Notes: a model not told the origin generated them from the letters alone. Positions 49,651-58,983 are shown, counted from the stretch's first letter. The stretch: 64,000 bases of DNA from Streptomyces sp. LHD-70 (GCF_031157275.1 NZ_JAVIFW010000002.1:186001-250000); one strand, 5' to 3'. A program made the numbers and translations.

Positions 49651-51486
49651 TCAACTACCGCCCGAAGGCGTGCTCGACACCCGGGTCGTGGCCGTGGGGG
49701 CGAGTGCGGCCTGGGTGGCCGTCGGGGTGATCTCCGGTACGGGTGATGCGGCCCCGCCCCGTACGGGTTCGGGCGCGACCTCGACCGGCGCGCCCGCACC
49801 CGCCCGCCGCCCGCGGAACTCGCCGAAGGCCCAGATGCTGACCGGGGCGAGCGAGATCACCAGGCCGAGGATCGACCACGTCCGCATCGCCGCGTGGCTG
49901 TGGCCGAGGAACAGCGAGGCGGCGAGCGAGACGAAGAGCAGCGCCGCCCAGGCCAGATGGACGCGGAACGTGAGCAGCCGGTCGGGGCTGGAGTCGTTGC
50001 CCTTGGGGGTGACGACGAACTTGCAGGGCCTGCGCAGGATCGCGGCTCCCAAGGACTTGGCGTAGATCGGCGCGGAGAGCGCGGACATCGCCATCCCGGC
50101 GAGGCCGCCGGAGCCCTCGGGTTCGTGCGGGGAGACGTTGTGCCGCCGGTTCCAGAGGTACATGCCCACCTGCAGGGCGGCGGCGTCGCTGTAGAGCATC
50201 AGCCAGATCGACGCGGCGACCTGGGTGCCGGACGCCCCGAACCACAGGAACAGGAAGCAGCTGAGGATGCCGAGCGTCCAGTTCACGGCGGTCATCGGGT
50301 AGTAGACGAGCATCAGTGAGTAGTTGAAGAACCGTCCGGGAGGCATCCGGAAGGGCGCCCGCCAGTACTGCTTGATGACGGTCTCGTACGTGCCGCGGGA
50401 CCAGCGGAGCTGCTGCGTGAAGAAGTCGGTCCAGGAGGCCGGGCCCTCACCGACGGCCAGGACGTCCGGGGTGTACACGGAGCGCCAGTGCCGGCCGGTG
50501 CGCGGGTTCTTGGTGCGGTGCAGCTCGAAGCCGGTGGCCATGTCCTCGGTGATCGAGTCGTAGAGGCCGCCGACCTGCTTGACAGCGGCTATCCGCACGG
50601 CGTTGTTGGTGCCGACGAACATGGGGGCGCGGTAGCAGTTCCCGGCCCGCTGGATCAGCGCGTGGAAGAGGAACTGCTGGGACTCGGCGGCCTTGGTGAC
50701 GGCGGTGTCGTAGTTCCCGTACACCTGAGGTCCGACGACGAACGCGACATCCGGGTCCCGGAAGTAACCCATCATCCGCTCGAGGAAGTTGGGGAGCGGG
50801 ACGTGGTCGGTGTCCACCGAGGCGAAGAAGTCGTAGCCGTCGCCGTGCATCGCGATCCAGGCGTTGTAGTTGCCGTGCTTGGTGCGGGACTTGTGGACGC
50901 CCTTCTCGCGGTTCCACTCCGGCACCCCCCTGCGGCTGAAGTGCCGTACGCCGAGTTCGGCGCAGAGCGCCTTCGCGTCGCCGTTGTCACCCTCGTCCAG
51001 GAGCCAGACGTCGAGCTGTCCCGTGTGGCGTATTCGGGTCGCGCCCTCGAGGGTGGCGCGGACCATGCTGAGGGGTTCCTTGCCGGGAACGTACGTGGTG
51101 AGGAAGGCGACGCGGGTGCCCGGCTCGGGGGTGACGGGTATCGGGTCCCGGGCCACCAGCGTCGCGTGGGCTATGGAGACGACGTTGACGAGCATGAACA
51201 GCTCGATCAGGCCGATCGCCACGAGCATCGTGACGTCGAGGCCCATGAGCCAGCGGTCGCCGCCCTCGCGCCGCGTCCAGTGGGTCGGCCAGACGAGGTA
51301 GACGAGCAGGAGGCCGGTGAGGACGGGGGCGAGCGTCATCAGGAGGACGGCTCGTATTCGGTGCGGCTCGCTGGAGAGGAGCCTGGTGTACTGCACCCGG
51401 TAGCCCCCGCCGTCGCCACTGGCCGGCTCGGTGAGCGGCCCGGCGAGTGTGCTGTGAGTGTCGTAGTCGTAGCCCTCCGGCCGCAC
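49651..51486 (-). CDS. cslA: CslA-type membrane glycan (cellulose-like) synthase, GT2
   Basis: A 611-residue processive beta-glycosyltransferase. Two helices precede the cytoplasmic GT2 domain, which has FLTTYVPGKEP, LLDEGDNGDAK, the metal-binding FASVDTDHVPLPNF (DxD), SITEDMATGFE (TED) and QQLRWSRGTYE (QxxRW). At least six further helices follow. This is close to the Streptomyces CslA family that makes a tip-associated beta-glucan. GTG 51486 has GGAGG a few bases upstream and starts the RPEGYDYDTHSTLAGPL region; TTG 51543 lacks such a site. No GlxA radical oxidase gene is adjacent. Confidence 0.9.
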   Translation of the reverse strand: MRPEGYDYDTHSTLAGPLTEPASGDGGGYRVQYTRLLSSEPHRIRAVLLMTLAPVLTGLLLVYLVWPTHWTRREGGDRWLMGLDVTMLVAIGLIELFMLVNVVSIAHATLVARDPIPVTPEPGTRVAFLTTYVPGKEPLSMVRATLEGATRIRHTGQLDVWLLDEGDNGDAKALCAELGVRHFSRRGVPEWNREKGVHKSRTKHGNYNAWIAMHGDGYDFFASVDTDHVPLPNFLERMMGYFRDPDVAFVVGPQVYGNYDTAVTKAAESQQFLFHALIQRAGNCYRAPMFVGTNNAVRIAAVKQVGGLYDSITEDMATGFELHRTKNPRTGRHWRSVYTPDVLAVGEGPASWTDFFTQQLRWSRGTYETVIKQYWRAPFRMPPGRFFNYSLMLVYYPMTAVNWTLGILSCFLFLWFGASGTQVAASIWLMLYSDAAALQVGMYLWNRRHNVSPHEPEGSGGLAGMAMSALSAPIYAKSLGAAILRRPCKFVVTPKGNDSSPDRLLTFRVHLAWAALLFVSLAASLFLGHSHAAMRTWSILGLVISLAPVSIWAFGEFRGRRAGAGAPVEVAPEPVRGGAASPVPEITPTATQAALAPTATTRVSSTPSGGS

Positions 51487-51660
51487 AGCGCCTCCAGGTC
51501 TTCGATGATCTGGCGATGGCAGGTTCTGGTACGAACGAGCCAATACGTCTACAAAAAGGGAGATTTCCTGGGGTGTCGAACCGGACGCGTCCGTGTGAGC
51601 GGTTCTGAGGCGAGCCCTATGACCGGGGTTGCGGAGCGGAGCGCCGTTGCTGTCGGGGAG

Positions 51661-51855
51661 TCAGCGACGAGGGGACGCCGCGCGGGCACGCCAGGAGTGC
51701 GCCGGGAGATGCGGCGATTGGTGGTCCCACCCGGCGCGACGGGAACGTGGGCGCGGGTCGCGCAGCGCGTGGGAACCACGCGCCAGCGCAATGAAGACAG
51801 CCGTGAAGGCAGCCAGTTCCAAGTGGTTCGGGCTGCCTTTGACGACCTTGATCAT
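51661..51855 (-). CDS. Acyl-CoA carboxylase epsilon-type small subunit
   Basis: A 64-residue protein. The N-terminus MIKVVKGSPNHLELAAFTAV is the clear signature of the small epsilon subunit of actinobacterial acetyl/propionyl-CoA carboxylases (IKVVRGxPTxEELAAL). The C-terminus ends with SPHLPAHSWRARAA, matching the usual W-R ending. It follows the P450 gene by 11 bp on the same strand. Next to a type III polyketide synthase it could raise malonyl-CoA supply, but the larger carboxylase subunits are not in the window. The leader 51487-51660 toward the CslA gene contains no other gene. Confidence 0.75.
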   Translation of the reverse strand: MIKVVKGSPNHLELAAFTAVFIALARGSHALRDPRPRSRRAGWDHQSPHLPAHSWRARAASPRR

Positions 51856-51866
51856 GTGACGGTGTA

Positions 51867-53111
51867 TCACCAGGACACCGGCAGCGCCTTGGGACCGCGG
51901 ATCAGACCTCCCGTCTGCCACTCGATCCGCTCGGGCGGCACGGCAAGCGCGAGTGCGGGGTAGCGGTCGAGCAGGGTGGCGATGATGATCTCGGATTCCA
52001 TCCGGGCCAGCATCGAGCCCACGCAGTGGTGGGGTCCGTTCCCGAAGGCCATGTGGGCGATGGGCCCCCGGTCGAAGTCCAGTGCGTCGGGGTCCGGGAA
52101 AGCCTCGGGGTCGCGATTGGCTGCGAGGTACGACGAGTAGACCGCCTCGCCGGCCCGGACCACGACACCGGCGATCTCGAGGTCCTGCGTGGCGATCCGC
52201 GGCAGGCCCACTCCGCTGCGGTGCGGGATGTAGCGCAGCAGCTCGTCGACGGCCTGCGGAATCATGTCCGGCTCGGCGCGCAGCCGCTCCAGTTGCCGAG
52301 GATGGGTGAGCAGGGCATACACCATGTTGGCGCTGTTGTTGCGTACGGCGTGCGCACCGCTCACGAGGATGGCGGTGGCCAGGGAGATGGCCTCCGGCTC
52401 CGTGATCTCACCGGCGTCGGACGCCGCGGCGAGGACTCCGGCCAGGTCGTCGCACGGCTCCTCGCGACGCCGGGCGAGCAGATCGACGACGCATTCGCGA
52501 ACGGTCGTCCTGGCGTCGCTGCTCTGCTCCGGGGCCGGACCGGGAGTCATGATCAGGTTCGCCCAGGACGTCATGCCCTCGCGCATGTCCTGGTCCATCC
52601 CGAGGAGGTCGGCGACGGCCGCGAGCGGGAAGGGGCCGTGCAGGTGCTCCACGAGGTCCGCCGGTGAGCCGTGCCGCTCCATCGCGTCGAGGAGGCTGTC
52701 GGCGGTGCGCTGCGCGGCGGGCCTGAGCTTCTGCATGCTCTTGCCGGTGAACGCCCGCGCCACGACGCGGCGCATGTCGTTCAGTCGTGGCGGGTCGGCG
52801 TAGTTGAGGGACGCCTGCTGGGAGGCGATCGCGTGCGGCGAGGAACTGGTGACCGTACGCCCGACCAACTCCGCCCTGCTGAAGCGCGGGTCGGTCGTCG
52901 CCGCCTTGACGTCGGCGTAGCGCGCCATGAGCCAGGCGCTGCCCTCGCCGAACGGCAACTGGACCCGAGTGGCCCGCTCGTCCCGCAGCCGGTCGCGCAG
53001 GAAGGGGTCGAACTCGAGGCCCTCAAGGTCGTCGAGACTCCAGCAGTGGACCGCCTCGTCCGAAGCCGATTCCGTCTCGAGGCCGAAGGCCGCGCGCGGC
53101 TCTGACGTCAT
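51867..53111 (-). CDS. Cytochrome P450, CYP158-like
   Basis: A 414-residue soluble P450. The heme loop is AFGNGPHHCVGSMLA with the Cys ligand, the ExxR motif is VDELLRYIPHR, and the I-helix reads LVSGAHAVRNNSANM, where the usual Thr of oxygen activation is replaced by Asn. CYP158 enzymes couple flaviolin units. The gene is divergent from rppA and forms an operon with the epsilon-subunit gene. The paralogous P450 at 54433 shares about the same I-helix form (GGEAVTNNVGNM), so the pair may act in sequence or produce different couplings. Confidence 0.88.
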   Translation of the reverse strand: MTSEPRAAFGLETESASDEAVHCWSLDDLEGLEFDPFLRDRLRDERATRVQLPFGEGSAWLMARYADVKAATTDPRFSRAELVGRTVTSSSPHAIASQQASLNYADPPRLNDMRRVVARAFTGKSMQKLRPAAQRTADSLLDAMERHGSPADLVEHLHGPFPLAAVADLLGMDQDMREGMTSWANLIMTPGPAPEQSSDARTTVRECVVDLLARRREEPCDDLAGVLAAASDAGEITEPEAISLATAILVSGAHAVRNNSANMVYALLTHPRQLERLRAEPDMIPQAVDELLRYIPHRSGVGLPRIATQDLEIAGVVVRAGEAVYSSYLAANRDPEAFPDPDALDFDRGPIAHMAFGNGPHHCVGSMLARMESEIIIATLLDRYPALALAVPPERIEWQTGGLIRGPKALPVSW

Positions 53112-53327
53112 GCTGCATCTCCCTGCCTTGGTGTCGAGTTCGTTGCCGCTCCCAGCGGTCGTTTCCGCGGGACGCAGGCTGCGACATGCCTTCCCGCCCG
53201 TCGCTCGATCCGCCGCCCGCGCCGCCCAGCGTCACCGGATTGGCCCCGTCAACCCGGCGGATCGATCCCGCGCGCGCAATGCGGATGGGTCCGTGAGGCT
53301 TTGTCCGAACAGGAAAGGAGAGCCGCC

Positions 53328-54389
53328 GTGGCGACTCTGTGCAGACCAACGGTGTCCGTGCCCGAACATGTGATCACCATGGAGCAGACCCTCGACCTGG
53401 CCCGGTCCGTGCATCCGGACCATCCGCAGCTCGACCTGGCCCTGCGGTTGATCGAGAACACCGGTGTCGCGAAGCGGCACATCGTGCGGCCCATCGAGGA
53501 GACCCTCACGCACCCCGGCTTCGAACAGCGCAACGCCGTCTACGAAGCCGAGGCCAAGGCCCGCGTACCGAAGGTGGTACGTCAGGCGCTGGCCGACGCG
53601 GAACTGCGCCCGACGGACATCGACCTGATCGTCTACGTGTCCTGCACCGGCTTCATGATGCCGTCCCTCACCGCGTGGATGATCAACACGATGGGCTTCC
53701 GCACCGACACCAGGCAGCTGCCCATCGCCCAGTTGGGGTGCGCGGCCGGTGGGGCAGCGGTGAACCGTGCGCACGACTTCTGCACGGCATACCCGGAGGC
53801 GAACGCGCTGATCGTCGCCTGTGAGTTCTGCTCCCTGTGCTATCAGCCGAGCGACCTGGAGGTGGGAAACCTCCTCTCGAACGGCCTGTTCGGGGACGGC
53901 GTGGCCGCCGCAGCCGTCCGGGGCCGCGGTGGCACCGGCATCGAACTGCGGCGCAACGGCTCGTACATCATTCCCCAGACGGAGGAATGGATCTCGTACG
54001 CGGTCAAGGCGACCGGGTTCCACTTCAGGCTCGACCGGCGGGTTCCCGGCACCATGGAACCGCTCGCTCCGGTGCTGAAGCAGATGGCCAGGGCACACGG
54101 TTGGGACGCCACCGCGTTGGATTTCTACATCATCCATGCCGGTGGCCCACGGATCCTCGACGACCTCAGCAAGTACCTCGGTGTGGCATCCGAAGCATTC
54201 CGTTTCAGCAGGGCCACACTGACCGAGTACGGCAACATCGCGAGCGCCGTCGTCCTGGACGCGTTGCGCCGGCTCTTCGAGGAGAACGGCACCCGCGACA
54301 CCGCGCGAGGCCTCCTTGCAGGGTTCGGCCCGGGCATCACCGCCGAGATCGCACTGGGCAACTGGAGCACGGGACGAGAGGCCACCTAG
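53328..54389 (+). CDS. rppA: Type III polyketide synthase, 1,3,6,8-tetrahydroxynaphthalene synthase
   Basis: Condenses five malonyl-CoA to THN. From GTG 53328 (GGAAAGGAGAG upstream) the protein has 353 residues and the RppA catalytic triad in the exact positions Cys138 (QLGCAAGG), His270 (FYIIHAGGPR) and Asn303 (YGNIASA). Cys106 in SCTGF, known to help malonyl priming in RppA, is also present. ATLCRPTVSVPEHVITMEQT is the typical start. The product THN oxidises to flaviolin or is coupled into a melanin. A P450 and a cupin follow on the same strand. The 53112-53327 gap is the divergent promoter region. Confidence 0.96.
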   Translation: MATLCRPTVSVPEHVITMEQTLDLARSVHPDHPQLDLALRLIENTGVAKRHIVRPIEETLTHPGFEQRNAVYEAEAKARVPKVVRQALADAELRPTDIDLIVYVSCTGFMMPSLTAWMINTMGFRTDTRQLPIAQLGCAAGGAAVNRAHDFCTAYPEANALIVACEFCSLCYQPSDLEVGNLLSNGLFGDGVAAAAVRGRGGTGIELRRNGSYIIPQTEEWISYAVKATGFHFRLDRRVPGTMEPLAPVLKQMARAHGWDATALDFYIIHAGGPRILDDLSKYLGVASEAFRFSRATLTEYGNIASAVVLDALRRLFEENGTRDTARGLLAGFGPGITAEIALGNWSTGREAT

Positions 54390-54432
54390 GCGAGACCACT
54401 GGGCGAGACCGCGTCACGGAGGAATCGAAACA

Positions 54433-55650
54433 ATGCTGAGGGACGGCCCCGACACGGCGCAGCCACCCATCACCCACTGGCCGGCCCTGAACCTGGACGG
54501 GGTCGACTTCGACCCCGTCCTCTCCGGGCTGATGCAGGCAGGACCGGTGACCCGCATCAAACTCCCCAACGGAAGCGGGTGGGCCTGGCTCCTCTGCCGG
54601 TACGACGACGTGCGGATGGTCACCAACGACCCCCGCTTCAGCCGCAAGCTGGTCGTCGAGAACGATGTCACCCGCCTGGCCCCCCACTTCATCCCCGTCC
54701 CCGGCGCAGTCGGCTTCGAGGACCCGCCCGACCACACGCGGCTGCGTCGCGCCGTCGCCGGGGCGTTCACCACAGGCGGTGTGGAGCGCCTTCGTACGCG
54801 GGCACAGGAACTCCTCGACGGACTCGTCGACGGCATCCTGCGCGACGGACCGCCGGTGGACCTGACGGAGCGCCTGCTCGCGCCGTTCCCTCTCGCCGTC
54901 GTGTGCGAGTTGATGGGCGTTCCGGAGGCCGACCGCTCCAAGGTGCACGAATGGACCACCCTGATCCTCTCCTCGGCCCACGGCGCCCGGCGCAGCGAGC
55001 AGGCCAAGGCGGACATGTTGGCCTACCTCGGCGAACGTCTGCGCGAGGGAGGCGGAACGGGCGGTGACACAGTCCTCGGGCTCCTCGTCAAGGCCGTCGC
55101 AGCCGGAGAGGTCACCGAGGAGGAAGCGACCGGCCTCGCCCTGCTCATCCAGATCGGCGGCGAGGCGGTCACCAACAACGTGGGCAACATGGTCTACATC
55201 CTGCTCACCCGGCCGGACCTCCTTGAGCGGCTGCGCAGCGAACCCGAGTTGCGGCCCTCGGCGCTCAACGAACTCCTGCGCTACATCCCGCACCGCAACG
55301 CCGTCGGCCTCTCCCGGATCGCCCTCGAAGACGTCACCGTCGCCGGCCATCTCATCCGCGCGGGCGAAGCTGTCTACGTCTCCTATCTCGCCGCCAACCG
55401 CGACGCGGAGGTCTTCCCCGACCCCGACGAGCTGCGGCTCGACCGCAGCCCCAACCCGCACGTCTCCTTCGGGTACGGCCCCCACTACTGCCCCGGAGCC
55501 GTGCTGGCCCGCCTGGAGTCCGAACTGCTCGTGGATGCGCTGCTCGACCGGTTCCCGGAGCTGCGGTTCGCCGTCCCTCCGAACGAACTGCGCTGGCGCC
55601 CCGGAGCGCTCATCCGGGGGCCCGAAGGGCTCCCGGTGACCTGGTCATGA
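54433..55650 (+). CDS. Cytochrome P450, CYP158/P450mel-like
   Basis: A 405-residue P450. The heme loop is SFGYGPHYCPGAVLA, ExxR is LNELLRYIPHR, and the I-helix LLIQIGGEAVTNNVGNM again lacks the usual Thr. Its place right after rppA (43 bp) and before a cupin is that of the P450s that dimerise or polymerise flaviolin/THN in Streptomyces. GGAGG precedes the ATG by ten bases. The cupin ATG overlaps its TGA (ATGA). Confidence 0.9.
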   Translation: MLRDGPDTAQPPITHWPALNLDGVDFDPVLSGLMQAGPVTRIKLPNGSGWAWLLCRYDDVRMVTNDPRFSRKLVVENDVTRLAPHFIPVPGAVGFEDPPDHTRLRRAVAGAFTTGGVERLRTRAQELLDGLVDGILRDGPPVDLTERLLAPFPLAVVCELMGVPEADRSKVHEWTTLILSSAHGARRSEQAKADMLAYLGERLREGGGTGGDTVLGLLVKAVAAGEVTEEEATGLALLIQIGGEAVTNNVGNMVYILLTRPDLLERLRSEPELRPSALNELLRYIPHRNAVGLSRIALEDVTVAGHLIRAGEAVYVSYLAANRDAEVFPDPDELRLDRSPNPHVSFGYGPHYCPGAVLARLESELLVDALLDRFPELRFAVPPNELRWRPGALIRGPEGLPVTWS

Positions 55651-56183
55651 CCGCACACCTCGCCCGTTCGGGACTCCTCGTGCCGCCCGGCCAGGGCCGG
55701 ACCCTGATCACTCCCGCCCAGCAGGTCACCTTCAAGGTCACCGGGGAGCACTCCCAGGTGAGCTCGAGCTTCGAGGTCGTCGTACCGCCCGGCTTCGACG
55801 TCGGGGCCCACAAGCACACGCGCAGCGAGGAACTCTTCTACGTCCTCGAAGGCGAACTCGACGTGATGGCGTTCGAGCCCCGCGTCCGCACGGGGGACGA
55901 CTGGCGGCACTGGCAGGCACTCGACGGCCGCCGGGTCGTCCGTGCGACCCCCGGAACCGTCATCGTTGTTCCGCCCGGCTGCCCGCACGCCTTCGCCAAT
56001 CCCACGGGCGAACCGGCCAGAATGTTCTTCCAGGCCTCACCGCCACCGGATCACGAGCGGTACTTCGAGGAGCTCCTCGCCCTGCTCGACTCCGGCACGT
56101 CACCGGACCCCGCGGCGATCCAGGAACTGCGGGCCCGCTACGACATCGAGCAGCTCACTCCGCTGCGTCACGACCTGTCCTGA
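55647..56183 (+). CDS. Cupin, MomA-like quinone-forming monooxygenase candidate
   Basis: A 178-residue single-domain cupin. Motif 1 reads GAHKHTRSEELFYVLEGELD (His-x-His and Glu metal ligands) and motif 2 PGCPHAFANPTGEPARMFFQ (third His). Cupins at this position in rppA clusters include MomA, which oxidises THN to flaviolin without added cofactor; that activity is the likely role. It is the third gene of the rppA operon. Confidence 0.85.
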   Translation: MTAHLARSGLLVPPGQGRTLITPAQQVTFKVTGEHSQVSSSFEVVVPPGFDVGAHKHTRSEELFYVLEGELDVMAFEPRVRTGDDWRHWQALDGRRVVRATPGTVIVVPPGCPHAFANPTGEPARMFFQASPPPDHERYFEELLALLDSGTSPDPAAIQELRARYDIEQLTPLRHDLS

Positions 56184-56231
56184 CCGCCAGGACACCCCCA
56201 CTTCACTCCGCCCTCATGCTCGGGAGATTCC

Positions 56232-57029
56232 ATGCTGCGCACTCGGCGCACGCTGCGCACCGCCATGCGTGTCCTGCCCACCTCAGTTCTCGTCGTGGCC
56301 TCGGTGGCCATGGCGCCGGCCCCCGCCAAGGCCCCTCTGCCGGCCCACTGGTGCACCGTCAACGGTGAAGAGGCCCCGCCCGGAGAGAAGGTGACAGGAA
56401 CGCCGGGCAGCGACACGATCCTGTGCGAGGGGGACGTGCAGAACGTCATCCTCTGGGGAGGCGGCGGCGGGGACAAGATCCGGGTCAAGGGCCTGGTCGT
56501 CGACGCGTCGGTCCTGGGTGGCGAGGGCGACGACACCATCCAGGTCAACAACCTCTATCCCCGCAACGCCGACTCCATGGTCCGCGGCGGCGGTGGCGAC
56601 GACACCATCATCACCGCGTTGGTCGTGGGGACGGCCGAGCACGGCGCCACCGTCCACGGCGACCACGGCGACGACGAGATCACCACGGGCGCCGTGCAGG
56701 GCCAGCCCGGTACGTACCAGCGCGGCGGTGGCCAGGTGTTCGGCAACGACGGCAACGACACCATCCGCACCAGCGCGGTCGACCTCGGCGGCCGGATCGT
56801 CGGCGGCAGCGAGAACGACATCATCGAGCCCAAGTCCCTGGGCGTCGAGTCCTCCGGGACCATCCAGGGCGGACCGCACAACGACGTGATCCGGGGTCGG
56901 GGGGGCGAGGTCCTGACCATCGGCCCCGGTTGGGCGGTGGTCGACGGAGGCCTGGGAGCCGACCGGTGCAACGTGAAGCACGCAGGGGTGGGCGAGCGGA
57001 TCCGGAGCTCAGTCGCGAGCTGCCCCTGA
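56232..57029 (+). CDS. Secreted RTX-like beta-roll repeat protein
   Basis: A 265-residue exported protein. Signal peptide about 1-32 (ending AKA). The mature chain consists of six to seven degenerate nonapeptide-type repeats such as GGGGGDKI, GGEGDDTIQV, GGGGDDTIIT, GDHGDDEITT, GNDGNDTIRT and GGLGADRC, the pattern of hemolysin-type calcium-binding beta-rolls. Three cysteines are present. There is no catalytic domain. It starts 48 bp after the cupin gene, and its last 21 bp overlap the 3' end of the convergent MFS gene. Confidence 0.8.
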   Translation: MLRTRRTLRTAMRVLPTSVLVVASVAMAPAPAKAPLPAHWCTVNGEEAPPGEKVTGTPGSDTILCEGDVQNVILWGGGGGDKIRVKGLVVDASVLGGEGDDTIQVNNLYPRNADSMVRGGGGDDTIITALVVGTAEHGATVHGDHGDDEITTGAVQGQPGTYQRGGGQVFGNDGNDTIRTSAVDLGGRIVGGSENDIIEPKSLGVESSGTIQGGPHNDVIRGRGGEVLTIGPGWAVVDGGLGADRCNVKHAGVGERIRSSVASCP

Positions 57030-58529
57030 GGGACGGCGGCCCCGGTGGGCGCCATGGGCGCGCTCCACGGACAGGCCGCCGGGCAGCATGAGAAAGGTCA
57101 GGACGGCTCCGGCGACGAAGATTCCCGCCGCCGCCGTGAAGACGGTGTGATAGCTCCCCAGGACGGCCCGCGCCACGACATCGGGCGTGGGCCGTCTGCC
57201 CGCCAGATGGGCGGCGGCGGAGCCCGCGGCCAGGGTACTCATGAGAGCCGTGCCGACCGATCCTCCGATCTGCCGCATGGCGTTGACCGTGGCCGAGCCG
57301 ACACCGGCGTCCCGGGGGTCGATGCCCGCGGTGCCGAGGTTCATGGCGGCCGCCGTGATCAGGCCCATGCCGAGGCCGGTGGCGACCTGGCCCGGCACGA
57401 TGTCGACGACGTACGGGCGATCCGGTGAGAGGCCCGTCATCCACGCCATGCCGACCGCCGCGAGCAGCATGCCGCCGGTGACGCGCGCACGGGCATCGAG
57501 CCTGCGGAACAGGCCCGTGCCGCTGCCGACCGCGCTGATCACGATGCAGCCGGACATGGGCATGAAGGCGAGGCCGGTCCTGGCGGGGCTGTAGCCACGG
57601 GTGTGCTGCAGGTAGTACGCGAGGAACAAGAAGACCCCGAACATGCCCAGGCCGGTGATGAACACCGCCACCAGCGCCGTCCCGCGGACGCGGTCGAGCA
57701 CGATGCGCAGCGGCAGCAGCGGGTGCCGGGCCCTGCTCTGCCACCACACGAACGCCGCGATCAGCACGGCACCGGCCGTGAGGAAGCCCCAGCTGTCCGG
57801 AGACGTCCAGCCGTGGACGCCGGCCCCCGCGAGGCCGTACACCACGCAGAAGAGCCCGGACGACGCCAGCGCGGTGCCGGGCAGATCGAGCCTGGGCGGG
57901 GCGGTGGGCCGTTGCCGCCTGAGCAGCAGTGCACCGCCGGTGACGGCGACGGCGGCGAAGAGGACATTGACGTAGAGCGTCGAACGCCAGCTCAGATGCT
58001 CGGTGAGCAGGCCGCCCAGGAGCAGGCCCACCGCGCCCCCCGAGGCGGCGAGGGCCCCGAACACGCCGAACGCCCTGCCGCGTTCGGGACCGGCGAAGGT
58101 CGTCGTGAGCAGGGCGAGCGCGGCGGGTGCGAGGAGGGCCGCGCACACCCCTTGCAGGGCGCGGGCCGTCACCAGGATCTCGAAGGTGGCCGCGGCGCCG
58201 CCGAGCGCGGAGGCGGCGGCGAACCCGATCTGGCCGATGAGGAAGGCACGTCGGCGCCCGCACAGGTCGGCCACCCGCCCGCCGAGCAGCAGGAGGGTGC
58301 CGAAAGCCATGGCGTACGAGGTCACCACCCACTGGCGGCGGCTGTCGGAGAACCCGAGGTCGGCCTGCGCGGAGGGCAGGGCGATGTTCACGATGGTGGC
58401 GTCGAGGACGACCATGAGCTGAGTGAGGCCGATGACCGCGAGGATCTTCCAGCGGCGCGGATCGGGCGGCGGTGCGGCCGCGGTCTGCCCGCGGTCGGTG
58501 TGGGTTCCGCCCGTGGGCCCCGTTGCCAT
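57009..58529 (-). CDS. MFS drug/metabolite exporter, DHA2 (14-helix) family
   Basis: A 506-residue transporter with 14 predicted helices. Motifs: MVVLDATIVNIALPSAQADL (helix 1, DHA2 motif D1), LGGRVADLCGRRRAF (motif A), and GPERGRAFGVFGALAASGGA VGLLLGG-type motif C region. Proton-driven export of aromatic compounds is typical of the family, so export of flaviolin or its dimers is possible, given its position beside the rppA cluster; that is inference. The ATG at 58529 follows CGGAG; the 23-codon extension is unlikely. Confidence 0.88.
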   Translation of the reverse strand: MATGPTGGTHTDRGQTAAAPPPDPRRWKILAVIGLTQLMVVLDATIVNIALPSAQADLGFSDSRRQWVVTSYAMAFGTLLLLGGRVADLCGRRRAFLIGQIGFAAASALGGAAATFEILVTARALQGVCAALLAPAALALLTTTFAGPERGRAFGVFGALAASGGAVGLLLGGLLTEHLSWRSTLYVNVLFAAVAVTGGALLLRRQRPTAPPRLDLPGTALASSGLFCVVYGLAGAGVHGWTSPDSWGFLTAGAVLIAAFVWWQSRARHPLLPLRIVLDRVRGTALVAVFITGLGMFGVFLFLAYYLQHTRGYSPARTGLAFMPMSGCIVISAVGSGTGLFRRLDARARVTGGMLLAAVGMAWMTGLSPDRPYVVDIVPGQVATGLGMGLITAAAMNLGTAGIDPRDAGVGSATVNAMRQIGGSVGTALMSTLAAGSAAAHLAGRRPTPDVVARAVLGSYHTVFTAAAGIFVAGAVLTFLMLPGGLSVERAHGAHRGRRPSGAARD

Positions 58530-58630
58530 GGTGCGACTCCGTGAGGTGCGCGGGATCTGTCTGAGATCCATCTGACCTGCTGCGGGGGCGGGGCGCATCC
58601 GGGGGATTCCACCCGGTCGGGGCCGGAACG

Positions 58631-58664
58631 CCGGAGAGCCCCCCGCCGGCGGGGGGCTCTCCGG
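58631..58664. terminator. 34-bp perfect palindrome, terminator
   Basis: Each half is CCGGAGAGCCCCCCGCC or its complement, with no unpaired centre. It lies 26 bp after the stop of the thiamine-binding protein gene (minus strand), between it and the start region of the MFS gene. Confidence 0.85.
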
Positions 58665-58689
58665 GTGCTGCTGATCCGCCGGACAGCTC

Positions 58690-58983
58690 CTAGTCGGAGA
58701 GGTGGCGCTCCACCGTCTCGACCTTCGACGTCATGCCGTCCGTCACACCGGGGCGGATGTCCGCCTTGAGGACGACCGAGACTCGCGGGGCGCGCGCCTC
58801 GACGGCGGCGACGGCTCGCTTCACGACGTCCATCACCTCGTCCCACTCACCCTCGATCGAGGTGAACATCGCGTCCGTACGGTTCGGCAGGCCGGACTCG
58901 CGGACGACGCGGACGGCGTCGGCGACGTACTCCCCCACGTCCTCACCGACTCCGAGCGGGGTCACGGAGAAGGCGACGATCAC
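58690..58983 (-). CDS. MTH1187-family thiamine-binding protein
   Basis: A 97-residue protein (former DUF77). [20 protein letters not shown] begins the first strand, [20 protein letters not shown] contains the ligand-contact residues, and [20 protein letters not shown] is the closing strand. Family members bind thiamine and HMP and form tetramers. Its GTG overlaps the TGA of the DUF3817 gene (GTGA), so they are co-translated. Confidence 0.88.
   Translation of the reverse strand: MIVAFSVTPLGVGEDVGEYVADAVRVVRESGLPNRTDAMFTSIEGEWDEVMDVVKRAVAAVEARAPRVSVVLKADIRPGVTDGMTSKVETVERHLSD

Noticed and set aside
51791..51859. Short plus-strand peptide beginning MKTAVKAASSKWFGLP
   Set aside because: It is antisense to the carboxylase epsilon-subunit gene, whose family signature is clear on the minus strand, and it lacks a ribosome binding site.
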